From: Helichrysum umbraculigerum
Lineage: Eukaryota > Streptophyta > Magnoliopsida > Asterales > Asteraceae
Assembly (NCBI GenBank): GCA_949592205.1
Contig: CATIUR010000004.1
Span: forward strand, 85,783,337-85,847,336
Direction of reading: 5' to 3'
DNA length: 64,000 nt
The notes beneath the pieces were generated by a model. It saw only the letters and a list, made by a program, of their open reading frames with translations, searched no databases and was not told where the DNA came from. Made by a program: the position numbers and the translations under genes. Position 1 is the first letter of the stretch, and every line of letters begins with the position of its first letter. This document shows, one piece after another, positions 30,401-42,944 of the stretch.

Positions 30401-31563
30401 GCCTAACCTGTTCCAAGGTCAAGGCCGAACACCAAAGACCCTCGGGGTTGCTCCAACAACCTGAAATTCCCCAATGGAAATGGGAACAGATTACCATGGA
30501 CTTCATTACCAAACTACCAAAAACTTCGAGTGGTTGCGATACCATTTGGGTGATCGTGGACCGTCTCACGAAATCTGCTCATTTCCTGGCCATCAAGGAA
30601 ACCGACAAGATGGAGCGTCTGACTCGCATCTACGTCAAAGAAATCATCTCGCGACACGGTGTACCTATCTCGATCATTTCGGATAGGGACAGCCGTTTTA
30701 CTTCTAACTTTTGGCAATCACTACAGAAATCTCTTGGTACTCGCCTGGATATGAGTACTGCTTATCACCCGCAAACCGATGGCCAAAGCGAGCGAACTAT
30801 TCAAACACTGGAGGATATGCTACGAGCCTGCGTAGTTGACTTCGGTACTTCTTGGGAAAATCACTTACCGTTGTGCGAATTCTCGTACAACAACAGTTAC
30901 CATACCAGCATAAAAGCTGCACCCTTCGAGGCACTCTACGGGCGTAAGTGCCGATCACCTATCTGTTGGACTGAGTTAGGAGATTCCCAACTCACGGGTC
31001 CAGAAATCATTCATGAAACTACTGAGAAAATCATCGGTATTCAAAACCGGCTGAAAGCCGCACGTGATCGTCAGAAAAGCTATGCTGACGTGAGACGCAA
31101 ACACCTTGAGTTCCAGGTAGGGGACAAGGTACTTCTCAAAGTGGCACCGTGGAAGGGTGTCATTCGATTCGGAAAGCGAGGCAAACTAAATCCTAGATAC
31201 ATCGGACCATTCGAAATCCTTGAAAGGATTGGTCCAGTGGCATACCGCCTGCAACTTCCTACTGAACTTAGCAGCGTTCACAACACATTCCACATTTCTA
31301 ACCTGAAGAAATGTCTGTCTGACGAGACACTGATTATACCGCTCGACGAAATCCAAATCGATGATAAACTTCATTTTGTCGAGGAACCTATGGAAATCAT
31401 GGACCGAGAGGTCAAGCAATTGAAACAGAGTCGTATTCCCATTGTAAAAGTCAGGTGGAATTCTAGGCGTGGCCCTGAGTTCACCTGGGAACGGGAAGAC
31501 CAAATGCGACAGAAATACCCACATCTCTTCCCAGATAACGCACCGTCCGTACACTCAAGCTAA
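27480..31563 (+). pseudogene. Gag-Pol of element A, remainder, one nonsense codon
   Basis: It continues the Gag frame broken at 4252, in register. Order: rest of Gag; CCHC knuckles (CSNCKRFGHLAKDC, CFGCGNSGHFKKDC); protease (LFDTGAYRIFIS, where sisters have DTGADRSF, so two nearby residues differ); in-frame TGA at 28702-28704; reverse transcriptase (FIDDILIYSR near 29276); RNase H (VVYCDASHQGLGCVL); integrase with HHCC finger, SDRDSRFTS and TDGQSERT; and the C-terminal GPEFTWERED tail. At the TGA, element C reads CGA (EEKRLED), so one C-to-T change explains the stop. Apart from that codon and the B insertion no lesion was found. A hairpin and polypurine tract follow the stop at 31561-31563. 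Confidence 0.92.
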
Positions 31564-31578
31564 TTTCGGGACGAAATT
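31562..31578 (+). promoter_or_regulatory. Pre-PPT hairpin of A overlapping the pol stop
   Basis: AATTTCG-GGA-CGAAATT overlaps the terminal TAA (31561-31563), as in C. Confidence 0.6.
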
Positions 31579-31584
31579 TCTTTA

Positions 31585-31596
31585 ACAAGGGGAGAA
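31585..31596 (+). other. Polypurine tract of A
   Basis: ACAAGGGGAGAA directly precedes the 3' LTR. Confidence 0.85.
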
Positions 31597-34062
31597 TGTA
31601 ACACCTGCATAATTAGGATAATTAATTATGCCTAATTGTTTGTAACTAGTTGTAGTTAGTATGTAATAGGACTAATTACAGGCTCTATTAGTATATATAT
31701 ATATAAGGTAATTTATATATATATGTGCGTACTTACGCGATTTGGATTAATCGTATGAATTAACCGGACGGAGTCCGACACAGTTATTTGGACGTTGGTG
31801 ACAGAAATTACTTAAATAATGAGAACGTATTTTGTTATATAAAATACGCAACTGAACGAGCATTATTTACATATTATCGCGACGACATTTTTAACTAACG
31901 CAACAAAACGTAATAAACGCGAATTAATAATTTAAATACTGCGACAAATGTTTTTACTATTAATTTCAAAGTATTTTTATTTAAATACTCCAGTACATTT
32001 TTAAAATATAACGGTTTGGTTACATACTAAAAACAAACGATTAATCAATTAGGACACGGAGTAAACACTGTGTTTTAGGGAGCGTTTTTCCCTCCCTCCT
32101 CCTTTGGATCAGCCAACCCCAACCAACCCCTCCTCCCATTCTTTCATTTTCATCATTTCAAACACACACACATCTCCCAAACACTCTCAACCAAATCCAC
32201 ACAAAATTTTCGGAATCAAATCTTGACCACGAAAATTACATATTCGGAATCACCATCACGAGTGGAGCAAGAATATCAAGACCGTTTTCATCATCTCATC
32301 CTCCATTTAGCTCGATTTGCAAAAGTAAGAAATTTCTAAAATCTTAGATCTATTCAATTTAGTGTAATGTTTTGATGTTTTGATGTGTACACAACATAGT
32401 TATAACCTAATACATGAAGAAAACACGTTTTTACAGCTCAAAAATGGGTTATATTTGCGTTTTTGATAGGAAATTCTCGAAACCCGAAAGTTTCTGGGTT
32501 GGTGTTCATCATTGCGACGTCGTGGGCGACGTCGTACAAATACTCAACGTCGCATATAGCGACGCCAGCCTTTATGTCGCATTAATTTGGGAGGTCGCAT
32601 ATAGCGACGCAGACTCTAACGTCGCAGACTCAAACAACGTCGCACTTAGCGACGACCCATATTACGTCGCATTAATTTGCGAATGTCACACTTAGCGACG
32701 TCGTACTCAACGTAGCAATCCTTGCCTGCGACGTCGCACCCAACGTCGCAGAAATCATAATTTTTAAAGAGATTTTCACTAAAACTATGTAGAAAATGTG
32801 CATTTTTCCCTCCGAGCTGACTCGGCAGCTCGACCCCGACCAGGGGCTCTGCCCCTTGGACCCCGCCAAGGGGTTGCCACCCCTTGGAACCCCGCAACCA
32901 GGGGCGCTGCCCCCGGACCCCCGTCGTTTCAGTACAAAATGTTTCAAACGCAATGATAATACTTTGACTATTACTAATAGAAACCGTCACCAATGGGCCA
33001 AACATGTTTTCTAACAAATGAACAATTACAAACATACGGATAAACACGGGATATACTAGTTGTGTACAACTAAACGAAACTTCTCGTGAGACGCATACTT
33101 ACATAACTTCATATGAATAGGCATTTGAAGGTTACGGGTTCGGAGAACCTACTTGCTATATTTACTACTTGCTATTTGCTACTGCTTACTACTCGACTCA
33201 GGTGAGTCTTACAGCCCCACTTTTACTGTTTTACATACGGGGTGAGATACATTGCTTACTTTTCTTGAACACAAGTACTAAAACTGCTTACTATACCAAA
33301 CGGAATTGCATGAGTTATTTACTATTTACAGAAGTCTCTCCATCATATATCGTTAGTTATGGACTTAAGCGCGAACACTAGTTAATGGATCCATTAGGGA
33401 AATGACCCTCCCCGCCCGGGGTAGTAGCGCTACCACGAACCGTTCTGTATAAACGGGCGACTATCATTCGTTACTTATGCTTGCTCAGTTACGAGCATGT
33501 CACGGGAGCAAATTATTACTTACGGGTTAAGCTTCGATTATGAGCCTCATGGCAACGGTATAAACTTACTTATTTACATTTGCTGGATTGCAAATACTGG
33601 TTTTACGATTGCTGGATTGCAAATACTGATTTTGCGCCTGCGGGCACTACTTATGAAATCTCGTGTTCAAAGCTGATATTACTTACAAACCTGTGAGATT
33701 CACCAACCTTTTGGTTGACACTTTTTAGCATGTTTTCTCAGGTACCCGGATGGAGTAGGATTACTCCAGGATTTTAGCTAGAGTCGCATGATTTCAACAC
33801 AACTGCATTAACGGAGATTCTTAGCATTATCTTTTGTATATTACGATTATGTAATAGAATCTCCCGCTATACGCGTGGACTCTAGGGGAAACTACATTTT
33901 GTATACGAAAACACTAAGTTTTCAAACATTATATCTATGGAATGTAACTAATTTACAAACGTTGCATATAGATGTCGTTTGCTTTATCTTTGTGCTGTGA
34001 TATTTGATTAGTAACACCCCAAACTATGCTTCCGCAAAACAGTAAATTTCGGGGGTGTTACA
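31597..34062 (+). repeat. 3' LTR of element A (2466 bp)
   Basis: Match of the 5' LTR with about 13 substitutions and a 2-bp TA length change. It contains the palindromic array (32514-32750) and the triple hairpin (32840-32923). It is followed by the TSD TGTTG (34063-34067). Confidence 0.95.
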
Positions 34063-34067
34063 TGTTG

Positions 34068-34342
34068 TAGCAATCTCCATGCCATGTCTATCTCCATAGA
34101 CATCTACTAACACTCCATGACAGTCTTAATTCACCACATACTTCCTATAGTGTGATCGACTGAGGAGGTTTGAGTAATAACTTATTACTCTGGAAGTGGT
34201 GTCTAAACATGCAAAACTGAAACACAACGACAAACAATAGTAAATGGTAGAATTCCTTCCCATTAAAAATCTCCATTATTAATCACCAAGTTTATTACAA
34301 TTTCTATCATTGTTTATAACGTTTCAAATTGAAACTAATCAA
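34068..34342 (-). other. 3' non-coding region of D
   Basis: 275 bp downstream of the RNase H stop on the minus strand, with no gene. It holds a hairpin-like stretch (GAGTAATAACTTATTACTC, about 34171-34189) that may act in RNA folding or termination. It is contiguous with 1-349 once A is removed. Confidence 0.5.
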
Positions 34343-37300
34343 CTAAAACTTTACATTATCTCTTAAACCTATGCTCCTAGCATGTTCATCGTGCTTGGAC
34401 TTTCCTAGAGGCTTTGTGAAAGGATCAGCTGGATTATCCTCTGATCTTATGCTCTTCACAATTACATGTTCTTCTTCGACTTTCTTTCGAACAAAATGGT
34501 ATTTTCTTTCAATGTGCTTTGACTTTCCTTGATCCTTAGGTTCTCTACTAAAGGCAACCGCACTTTCGTTATCACAGAATATAGCAATAGGATCTTGTAT
34601 CGTTGGAACAACTCCAAGATCTCCAATGAAATTCCTCATCCAGATAGCTTCCTTTGCCGCTTCACTAGCCGCAATGTACTCAGACTCACATGTAGAATCT
34701 GCTACTGTATCTTGCTTAGAACTTTTCCATGTCACCGCTCCCCCATTTAGTAGAAATACCCAACCAGACTGTGATCGACAATCATCTCTGTCTGTTTGGA
34801 AACTAGCATCACTATAACCCGTTACTCTAAGTTCTTCTTCTCCACCATAAACCAAGAACCTGTCTTTAGTGTTTCTCAAATACTTAAGAATGTTCTTTAC
34901 AGCTGTCTAATGACCTTCACCAGGATTCTACTGATGTCGACTCACTAAGCTCAAAGCAAATGAGACATCAGGCCTTGTACACGTCATGGCATACATGATC
35001 GATCCTATAGCCGAAACATATGGGATTCGACTCATTCTGTCCAATTCTTGTTCAGACTTGGGACATAGATCCATACTGATCTTAATGCCATGATTTAAGG
35101 GTAAGTTCCCTTTCTTAGAATTTTCCATATTGAATCTTTTCAATATTTTATCTATGTACGTATCCTGGCTGAGTCCTATGAGACGTTTTGACCTATCTCT
35201 GTAAATCTTTATACCTAGGATATATGTTGCATCTCCAAGATCTTTCATAGCGAAACACTTTCCCAACCAGGCTTTTACACTTTGTAAAGTTGGGATATCA
35301 TTTCCTATGAGCAGTATATCATCTACATATAATACTAAGAATACCACAATACTCCCACTGAACTTGACATATATACATGACTCATCTTCACTTCTAGAAA
35401 ATCCAAACTCTGTGACCTTTTCGTGGAAGCAGAGATTCCAGCTACGAGAGGCTTGTTTAAGTCCATAAATGGCCTTTTCAAGCTTGCACACTCTATTAGG
35501 ATACTTTGCATTTTCAAAACCTTCTGGTTGTGTCATGAACACATCCTCTGTCAGTTTCCCGTTAAGGAAAGCGGTTTTGACATCCATCTGCCAAATTTCA
35601 TTATCATGAAATGCAGCTATGGCTAGCATAATCCTAATTGACTTAATCTTAGCTACTGGTGAGAAGGTTTCCTCATAATCAATCCCATAGGTTTGAGTAT
35701 AGCCCTTTGCTACCAACCTAGCTTTATAAGTGTGTACTTTCCCATCCATGTATGTCTTCTTCTTGAAGATCCACTTACAACCCACCGTCTTAAGACCGGG
35801 TGTAGTGTCAACCAAATTCCAAACTTGATTGTCATACATGGACTGAATTTCGCTTTTCATAGCTTCCTACCATTTAGCAGCCTCAGGGCCTGCCATCGCT
35901 TCCTTGTAGTTAGCAGGCTCATCTAATTCACCAAGTGTACTATCACTTATCTTATCCCCTTCTTCTATTTGGTAACCATAATAGAACTCAGGAGGATTGC
36001 TAACTCTACTAGATGTGCGAATGGGTAATGATATATCTTCAGGTTCAACAGGTGTTTCCACCTCTTGTTGAACGTCAATGTTTATTATTGGTTTTTCATC
36101 GGTAGATTCTTGAATTTCTTCAAGATCAATTTTACTCCCACTGTCCTCTTTAGATATCATTTATCTCTCAAGGAACACTCCTCTTCGAGTTACAAAGACC
36201 ACATTTTCCTTGGGTCTGTAGAATAAATATCCAAATGACTCTTGTGGATAACCGACGAAAAGATATTTTTTAGATCTGGAGTCTAGTTTGTCCTGAGTTT
36301 CCCGTCTAACGTAAACTTCACAACTCCAGATTTTGATGTGACCAAGAGAAGGTTTCTTTCCCTTCCACATCTCATAAGGTGTCTTTGAAACTTTCTTAGT
36401 GGGTATCTGATTTAAAATATGGGCGGCTGTTTCTAATGCATAACCCCAGAAACTGATTGGAAGTGTTGCTCGATTCATCATAGATCGAACCATGTCTAAC
36501 AAAGTTCTATTTCTCCTCTCAGCAACACCATTAAGCTGCGGTGTTCTAGGAGGAGTCAATTGTGAAACTATTCCACAGTCTCTAAGATGATCGAGAAACT
36601 CGATACTAAGGTACTCTCCTCCCTTATCGGATCGGAGAACCTTTATCTTTCTGCCCAGTTGATTCTCTACTTCATTTTGATATCTTTTGAATACCTCAAA
36701 AGTATCTGACTTATGTTTGATCAGATAAACATGTCCAAATCTGCTGAAGTCATCAGTAAATGTAACATAGTATCTATTTCCATCTTTTATAGCACATCAG
36801 AATGGTCCACATACATCTGTATGTACCAAGTCCAATAATCCTTCACCTCTTTCACACGATCCAGTGAATGGTGATCTGGTCATCTTGCCTAATAAGCAAG
36901 ATTCGCATACATTATCCGATTTGAGGTTGAATGATTCCAACACTCCATCCTTTTGGAGTTGGGCGATGCGTTTCTTGTTTATGTGCCCTAGACGATAATG
37001 CCACTACTTGGATTTATCAATTTCATTAGACGAATCAACATTTAAAATAACATTGCTAACACATTCAACATTTTCATATATGCCTTTGTAAGGAGAAGCT
37101 TTAAAAATAAAACAATCATTTAAATGAACCAAAATGTCTCCATTTCCATTATCAAAAGAAAAATGATAACCATCTTTATACAAAGCATAAAATGAAATAA
37201 TGTTTCTAGTCATTTCTGACGAATAATAGCAATTATTTAAATCTATCCTAACTCCAGAATTCAGCATGAGCTCAAATCTTCCAATCTTAATCACAGGTAC

Positions 37301-38376
37301 AATTCCATTGTTCCCATAACTAAGTTGAGCTCTCCATGCTTCACACTTCTACTTTCCTTTAGTCCCTGCAATACAGTGCAAATGTGATTAGCACACCTTG
37401 TATCCAGAACCCATGAATTAGAAGTTGTAGTATTATGGAGTTCGATCATAAACATACCTGAGTGAGTACTCTTCTCAACCTTTCCTTCTTCAAGATCCTT
37501 CAGGTATTTTGGGCAGTTACGCTTCCAATGCCCCTTAGTGTTGCAGTAGAAGCACACTGCTTCCTTCGGGTCACTTACAGGTGCAATCTCAGAATCGGTC
37601 CCTTTCTTAGACCTGCGAACGGACTTTCCATCAGTAGTCTTCCTTTTCCAATTTGAATTTGACCTTTTCCATTTCTTTGCACTTTGACCAACATTCAACA
37701 CAGGAGCTGCTGAGCCAGAGGACACATCATCCTTTTTGATTCCTTGCTCAGCAGTTTGCAGTAAATTGTGGAGTTCCATTATTGAGCCTTCTCTCTCATT
37801 CATATTCATCTGATATGACATTACAAACTGATTATAGATAGCTGGCAAACTGGATAGAATTATGGCGATGGAAAACTCTGTGTCAAATACCATGTTCAAT
37901 GACTCCAACCTATCAAAGTACCCTTTCATCTCTAAGACGAAAGCACAGATAGAAACTCCAGGTTTGGGCTTGCAAGCCGTGAGGGATTTCACCACATCAA
38001 GGCGTTCTTTGCTTGCCTTAGCCTGAAACATTTCTTTCAGCTGTTGGTTCATTTCATAAGCCCATGTGTTTTCAAAAGTCTTTTGCAGTTCAGGGCTCAT
38101 GAAAGATGCCATGATACAAGACACTTTATTCGCGTCATCATAATGTTTCCGGTGTGCCTCAATCTCCTCTTGGGTTGATTCTTCATCAATTATGGGAATC
38201 TGCTCATCGAGAACATATTCCTTGTTCTCGTACCTCAAGGTAAACCTTAGGTTACGCATCCAGTCCATATAATTTGGACCGGTCAGTCTTTCCCTCCCAA
38301 GAACTGAGAGTAGTGAGAAGTTCGAGTTATGTGCGGGATTAGGGACGGGAGGATTTGCACCATTTAAATTAGCCAT
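34343..38376 (-). pseudogene. Gag-Pol of Copia element D, multiply broken
   Basis: Gag starts at 38376 (MANLNGANPPVPNPAHNSNF) and has a CCHC knuckle (CFYCNTKGHWKRNC). The protease motif reads WVLDTRCANHIC, where the catalytic triad should be D-T/S-G, so an essential glycine is Arg. Near 37291 the frame shifts. The following frame then runs to 34343 with stops at 37004-37006, 36797-36799, 36161-36163, 35867-35869, 34928-34930 and 34907-34909. Recognisable parts: integrase (FTDDFSRFGHVYL, TPQLNGVAERRNRTL), RT (WKWIFKKKTYMDGK, YVDDILL near 35320) and RNase H (GYSDASFQTDRDDC, SKHIERKYHFVR). Several stops replace CAG or TGG codons, as expected from C-to-T decay of methylated DNA. Copia assignment is secure from domain order; lineage is not assigned. 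Confidence 0.92.
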
Positions 38377-39268
38377 CTTAGAGATAAAACAGTTTTAGTT
38401 AGTTTGAATATTCCTAAATTATTTACCCAATTTTCTAAATTAAGGCTAGGATCCATATTTTCAGTTTTTATGAAAAGGGTTGCCGTAATCATATAACTAA
38501 AATACCATTATCTATTTCATTTCTATGAAACTCCTAGATCTTTGAGATTCATTGATATCTATCAACGGCATGTTAATCTCGGTTATGCACATCTACTATT
38601 CATGACTGGTATGCCGAGGATCATGAACAAGATGGTGAATTAACCATGCAAACCCCGCGTGATCCCAGGCTCGAGTACGCTCGAGAATCGCGAGTCTCAA
38701 TCACCTCTCGTTATGTCCTCATATTAATGTGCCAGTAAACCACACATGCTCCATTAACAGTTCATACGAGAGATGTGCGGATTTCATGGGTTAGCATACT
38801 ATTCATCATTTCCTATAGCTAAAACGGGATTTTGTTTCACTATTTTAAGTCTACTTTTAATCTTGACATCATCCTATCAAAAGTCCTCGGTAGCTCCATC
38901 GAACGCACAAAGAAGCGGAGAAGTAGGTTAGCGCGAAGCTTATTAAAAACCTGACTTCTTTAGGGAAGCAGAGCGACCCACCTTATACCTCTCTTATAGT
39001 TTGTTCCTTATGGGTGAGCCGATTTATCAATTGACTGACGATGTATTTAGACTTTAATTATACATATATATAAATCATATTATACATATAATCTCTTTTG
39101 AAGTTTAGGGTTCTATTTTAAACCTTTTAAAATTAGTGGTCTATTTTAAACAATTTAAAATTATCAATATCTAAACTGTAAATACATATTACCTATTTAG
39201 ATAATTCTCTTTCCAATTTATCTTTACCTACATACTGTTGCAGATAATTTCATGCTACTATTTGTTAA
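38377..39268 (-). other. 5' leader of D
   Basis: About 890 bp between primer site and gag with no credible ORF. A GCTCGAGAATCGCGAG-like inverted repeat lies near 38670-38695. Confidence 0.5.
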
Positions 39269-39287
39269 GCTATGGCTCTGATACAAC
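39269..39287 (-). other. Primer-binding site of D
   Basis: The minus strand reads GTTGTATCAGAGCCATAGC directly after the 5' LTR. It is complementary to initiator Met-tRNA with one mismatch (TTG for TGG), consistent with decay. Confidence 0.8.
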
Positions 39288-40011
39288 TGTTGGGTTTTCT
39301 ATTCCCTAACTAGATTATTATACATGCAGCGGAATAACAAAACTTTAAATAATCTAAGGCAATTAGGAAACTAAAACCCTAAGGGATCTTTAACTTTAAC
39401 AACATAGTACAATGATTAAATTTGGACAAAGAGAATATAAAGAAAACACTAACCTTAGAGAAAACCTATTTCTAGCGCGTAGACCAACGAGCAGAGCTTC
39501 GTTACTTGGAGGCAAGTACCCAAAGTAGAATACCTCTAATGCTTCACACCCAAAAACCCAAGAGAAAGTCGAATTTTGAAATTCTCAGAAAATTCGTATC
39601 TAAATCGTGTATTATGAAGGTATAGGATGCCCCTATTTATAGTTGTGGAAGAAACCCTTTGGTTTGCTGAATTCGACTCCCAACCGGCGGTTGGACCTTC
39701 CAACCGGCGGTTGGAGCTGTTTGACTTGTATTCCAAGTCTGCGAATTCCACCGCCTTAGAAACCCTAACCTCAATCGGCGGTTGGACCTTCCTACCGGCG
39801 GTTGAGTCAGTTTCTGGAATCTTCCGCCAGATTTAATTACTTTTAATTTTTAATTTAATCCATAAATTAATAAATCAACTAATTAAATATTAATACTATT
39901 AATATTATCATTTATCTTTCTCTTGACTGTTTATTGAGGGCAACCCAAAAAGGACTTTACCATTAATGATAGTCTCACCAATTAGTTATGATATTGGACA
40001 CTATTCCAACA
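39288..40011 (-). repeat. 5' LTR of Copia element D (724 bp)
   Basis: Starts TGTTGG and ends CCAACA on both strands (perfect terminal inverted repeat). Only this copy lies in the window. It includes the palindromic CAACCGGCGGTTGG repeats at 39680-39806. Confidence 0.8.
39680..39806. repeat. Palindromic CAACCGGCGGTTG repeats in Copia LTR D
   Basis: Four copies of CCAACCGGCGGTTGG or a near variant, in two pairs joined by GACCTTC spacers. Each is an odd-length palindrome around a central G. This is the Copia counterpart of the Gypsy LTR arrays. Confidence 0.8.
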
Positions 40012-40016
40012 TTAAC

Positions 40017-41032
40017 AACCTGGATAGCCTGTTGTAGAAAATTAATTTGAAATGAGCTAATAAGCTAGATGAATTATTATGAAAATAATAATTGAAATTA
40101 TGAAAATGATGATTATATTTCTATTATTATAGAGATATGTGAAATTATGTATATTCTTATATACTTGATGACAAGATGAAGTGATAAATTACAACTAGAA
40201 AGAGTAGAAATGTGAAATAAGCTAATGTAGAGGTCAATTAAATTGATTAATATGATGTTGATACTGTTGAATATGTGCTTATGAATAGCACATTATGAGG
40301 TTATAGTACTTGTGCTGATTTAGCAAAGTACTGATTGATGTAGACTTAGCCCTATTCAATGGAATTTGGTGCTAAGTAATGAGATGGTTATGATTTTATT
40401 TACAAAGTTTGACCTCTACCTTGCTTATTAATATGTGTTTAAAGTGGTATGATTCTAGATTACTTGTAAGTAAGAGGTTTCATGGGATCAAGGGGTGTTT
40501 AAAATTAGGAATGTGGGTTAGTGAGAACTGATTGCAAAAGTAAGATACCAATATATTTTATCACTTAAAGTGATATGTGGATACTAGCTTGGTTGCTAGT
40601 TATGAATTGAATTTGAAATTCATTGTTAATAGGTGTATTGTGGTTTTATAACCACTTTGTTGTTGAAAAGAATATAATTAGTTATAGTGGTTTTAAAGAT
40701 TCTAGCCTGTCGCTAGTTTCTAGTTATGAAAGTATAATAAATGATTAGGTGTCACTTGGTTAAGTGATTATGTGTTTTAAAGTGGTTACATGGCTAATTA
40801 AACAATTCAGATAAATGATCGTTTTATGGATAAAGATAGGGTTGAGGCACAGTATATGTGCGTGGATAAAGACTGAAGCATGTACATTTGGATATGTGCA
40901 TGTGGAAAGAATTGAAAATATACAATTAATAATATAAGTTGCTCAAAGGTAATTAATATGCGATCACTATACTCTAAGTTATTTGAGTGTGATCAGATTT
41001 CGGGAATGAAATCTCTTTAAGGGGGAGAGATT
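40017..41032 (+). mobile_element. 3' end of Gypsy element K internal region
   Basis: A/T-rich sequence with no recognisable ORF. Its right end carries the hairpin AGATTTC/GAAATCT (40995-41014) and a polypurine tract AAGGGGGAGAGAT directly before an LTR-like TGTAACACCC. This is the layout seen at the 3' ends of A, B, C and J. Element D has replaced what lay to the left. K is the oldest layer that can be seen. Confidence 0.65.
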
Positions 41033-41937
41033 TGTAACACCCACTTTTTGGGCCTAGCAGTAATGTGGTATTTTTTCCTGAACTTTAAATTGTTATTTAA
41101 AAGTGTTACGAATAAGTTATATTATTTTGTTTAGTTGAGAATATTAGTTAAAAGGTCAAATAATTTATTGTGACTGGTAAATTATTGTTTGTTTTAAATT
41201 GATATAGTGGTGAGAAAAATAAAATTGTTGGAATCGTAAAAGGTTTTTAGGTTCCAGACAATAGGTTAAAAAGGGGAGTAAAATTTAAATGAGACATAGT
41301 CGGTTAACAAGGGAGGAGCCGACCTATTTTTAACAACTTTCCCAAAATTGAAACTCATTTCATGTTCCTTGAAAACTCAGTAACAAAATACAAACAATAA
41401 GCCCATAAGGAAAGAAGTAATTAACTTGTGTCTTTGGATTTAAGTTATTGAACATCAGACTATCATCATCATCATCATCTTTATATCTTCCAATTTGTAA
41501 GTGTTCTTGTTTTATTTGATTATAAACTTGATTTTTATTGAGTTAAGTGGGTCTGTGATAGATATGTGAAATTGAAGTGATAATTGATGTTATATGTAGC
41601 ACTAGTAACATTAGAAACCTGAGTTGAATTCTTAAATGGTGTTCTTGAATTTTGATTTCAATTGAAAAATATATATATATATATATATATTAATGATGTA
41701 TGAATTAGATTAAAGCTTAAAAAGTTGAGACTTGATGCTATTAGATGTTATAAGTTGTTGTTGCTGTAATTTGTTGTGTTAAAATGAACTTACAACTGAG
41801 TTGTGATTGTGGTTATGAAAATCGGGTAGGGTTTTGAGTCTGGTTGAAAGCCGCTGTAAGAAAGGTTGTACCCGGCGGGTACAACCCTTACCCGGCGGGT
41901 AAGATGGACAAACACGGGTACCCGGCAGGTAATAGGG
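41033..41937 (+). repeat. 3' LTR of element K, left part (interrupted by F and I)
   Basis: Begins TGTAACACCC after a polypurine tract. It contains an ATCATCATC leader, donor-like TT|GTAAGT (41497-41501) and palindromic CCCGGCGGGT repeats (41869-41930). F interrupts it at 41938. A few bases resume after 44389 before element I. The remaining part and the LTR end are not in the window. Confidence 0.65.
41869..41930. repeat. Palindromic TACCCGGCGGGTA repeats in LTR K
   Basis: Three copies of ACCCGGCGGGT or ACCCGGCAGGT, odd-length palindromes about 20-30 bp apart. Confidence 0.75.
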
Positions 41938-42029
41938 TATGACACCCGGTCAAAAATGACCCAAAATTTGGTCCAAATTTAAACTTTTAAGTCGCATATT
42001 ATATACGTATTAATACTCAAGTACTCAAG

Positions 42030-42031
<2 letters not shown>

Positions 42032-42094
<63 letters not shown>
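42032..42094. repeat. (TA)n microsatellite in solo LTR F
   Basis: Perfect TA run of about 62 bp in the AT-rich U3 part. Confidence 0.95.
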
Positions 42095-42095
<1 letters not shown>

Positions 42096-42824
42096 CTCTA
42101 AACGATTATTTAATAATCATGTATATACGAATCTGAGAGAACAAAGAAACTTAAAATGGAAATTGGTGCAAAACATTTTCAAATAAAGTATTATTGTCAA
42201 GAATAATAATTATTTACTCGGTTAATAATTTTAACACATTTTGTATACTGAAAATTATCCGTTAAAATGAGTTGAAACAAAGATATAATTGTATATCTCA
42301 CTAAAAGTATTTTATAAAATGCTTCGATTAAAAACGTATACGATTTCTTAATTAGAAATTTATCATTTAAAAAGATTATACTACTTTACGATCGGGTACA
42401 CGAACACGGAGAGAAAATACCTTACTGCTTCAATTATTGGAGCTGGTTATACAACCAATTCCAATAATTCACACGACACACACACAAACACAATTGTCTC
42501 TGCTCTCTCTCTCTCTCGTTCCTTTCCGGTTCATCAACAACATCAAAACAAACAACAACAACAACATCAACTAATCATCTCATCATCTTCATCTTCGATC
42601 ATCATCATCATCGGGTTCATCGTGATCATCATCTTCACCACCATCAACATCATTTTCGGTTCCAAATTCTAATACGTAAGAACACTTACTAAACTACTTT
42701 AATTTTGTGATTATAATACTTATATTAGCTTATAATAGTATTGTACATGAGAAAAATTGGTTAAAATTTATTTTGAAACTCGTTGCTGTGTAAATGGATC
42801 GAAACAGACCTGAACCAGGCTCAG

Positions 42825-42944
42825 ACCCGAACGGGTGAGGAAATAAACCTGAACGGGTAAGGTTGCATACCCGATCGGGTATGGACCTATACCCGGACGG
42901 GTAAGTCCGTAAACCCGAACGGGTTGGTACTGATCCGGACGGGT
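42825..42944. repeat. Palindromic ACCCGNNCGGGT array in solo LTR F
   Basis: Seven copies of ACCCGAACGGGT, CCCGATCGGGT, ACCCGGACGGGT and close variants, 16-20 bp apart. The central two bases vary while both half-sites stay complementary. Confidence 0.85.

Larger units (their letters stand above)
350..34062 (+). mobile_element. LTR retrotransposon A (Ty3/Gypsy, chromovirus-like), complete but carrying nested insertions
   Basis: The element is bounded by two LTRs starting TGTAACACC and ending GTTACA, with a perfect 5-bp TSD TGTTG at 345-349 and 34063-34067. It has a Met-tRNA primer site, a leader ORF, gag-pol and a polypurine tract. Excluding B (4253-27474 plus one TSD copy) the element is about 10.5 kb. 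By eye the LTRs differ at about 13 positions in 2464 (about 0.5%), more than in B or C, which fits A being the older host. A lies inside the 3' non-coding part of Copia element D. Its coding capacity is destroyed by the B insertion and one nonsense codon. Confidence 0.93.
34068..40011 (-). mobile_element. LTR retrotransposon D (Ty1/Copia), minus strand, 3' end beyond window
   Basis: The order on the minus strand is 5' LTR (40011-39288), primer site, leader, gag, protease, integrase, RT and RNase H. Integrase before RT is the Copia order. The element continues at 1-349 after A is removed, and its 3' LTR is outside the window. The putative TSD copy at its right end is TTAAC (40012-40016), which cannot be confirmed without the left end. 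The coding region holds at least six nonsense codons and one frameshift, so it is an old, dead copy. Confidence 0.88.

Noticed and set aside
40017..41032. Host gene or promoter between D and LTR K
   Set aside because: No ORF of note. The polypurine tract and pre-LTR hairpin at the right end identify it as the 3' end of a Gypsy element.
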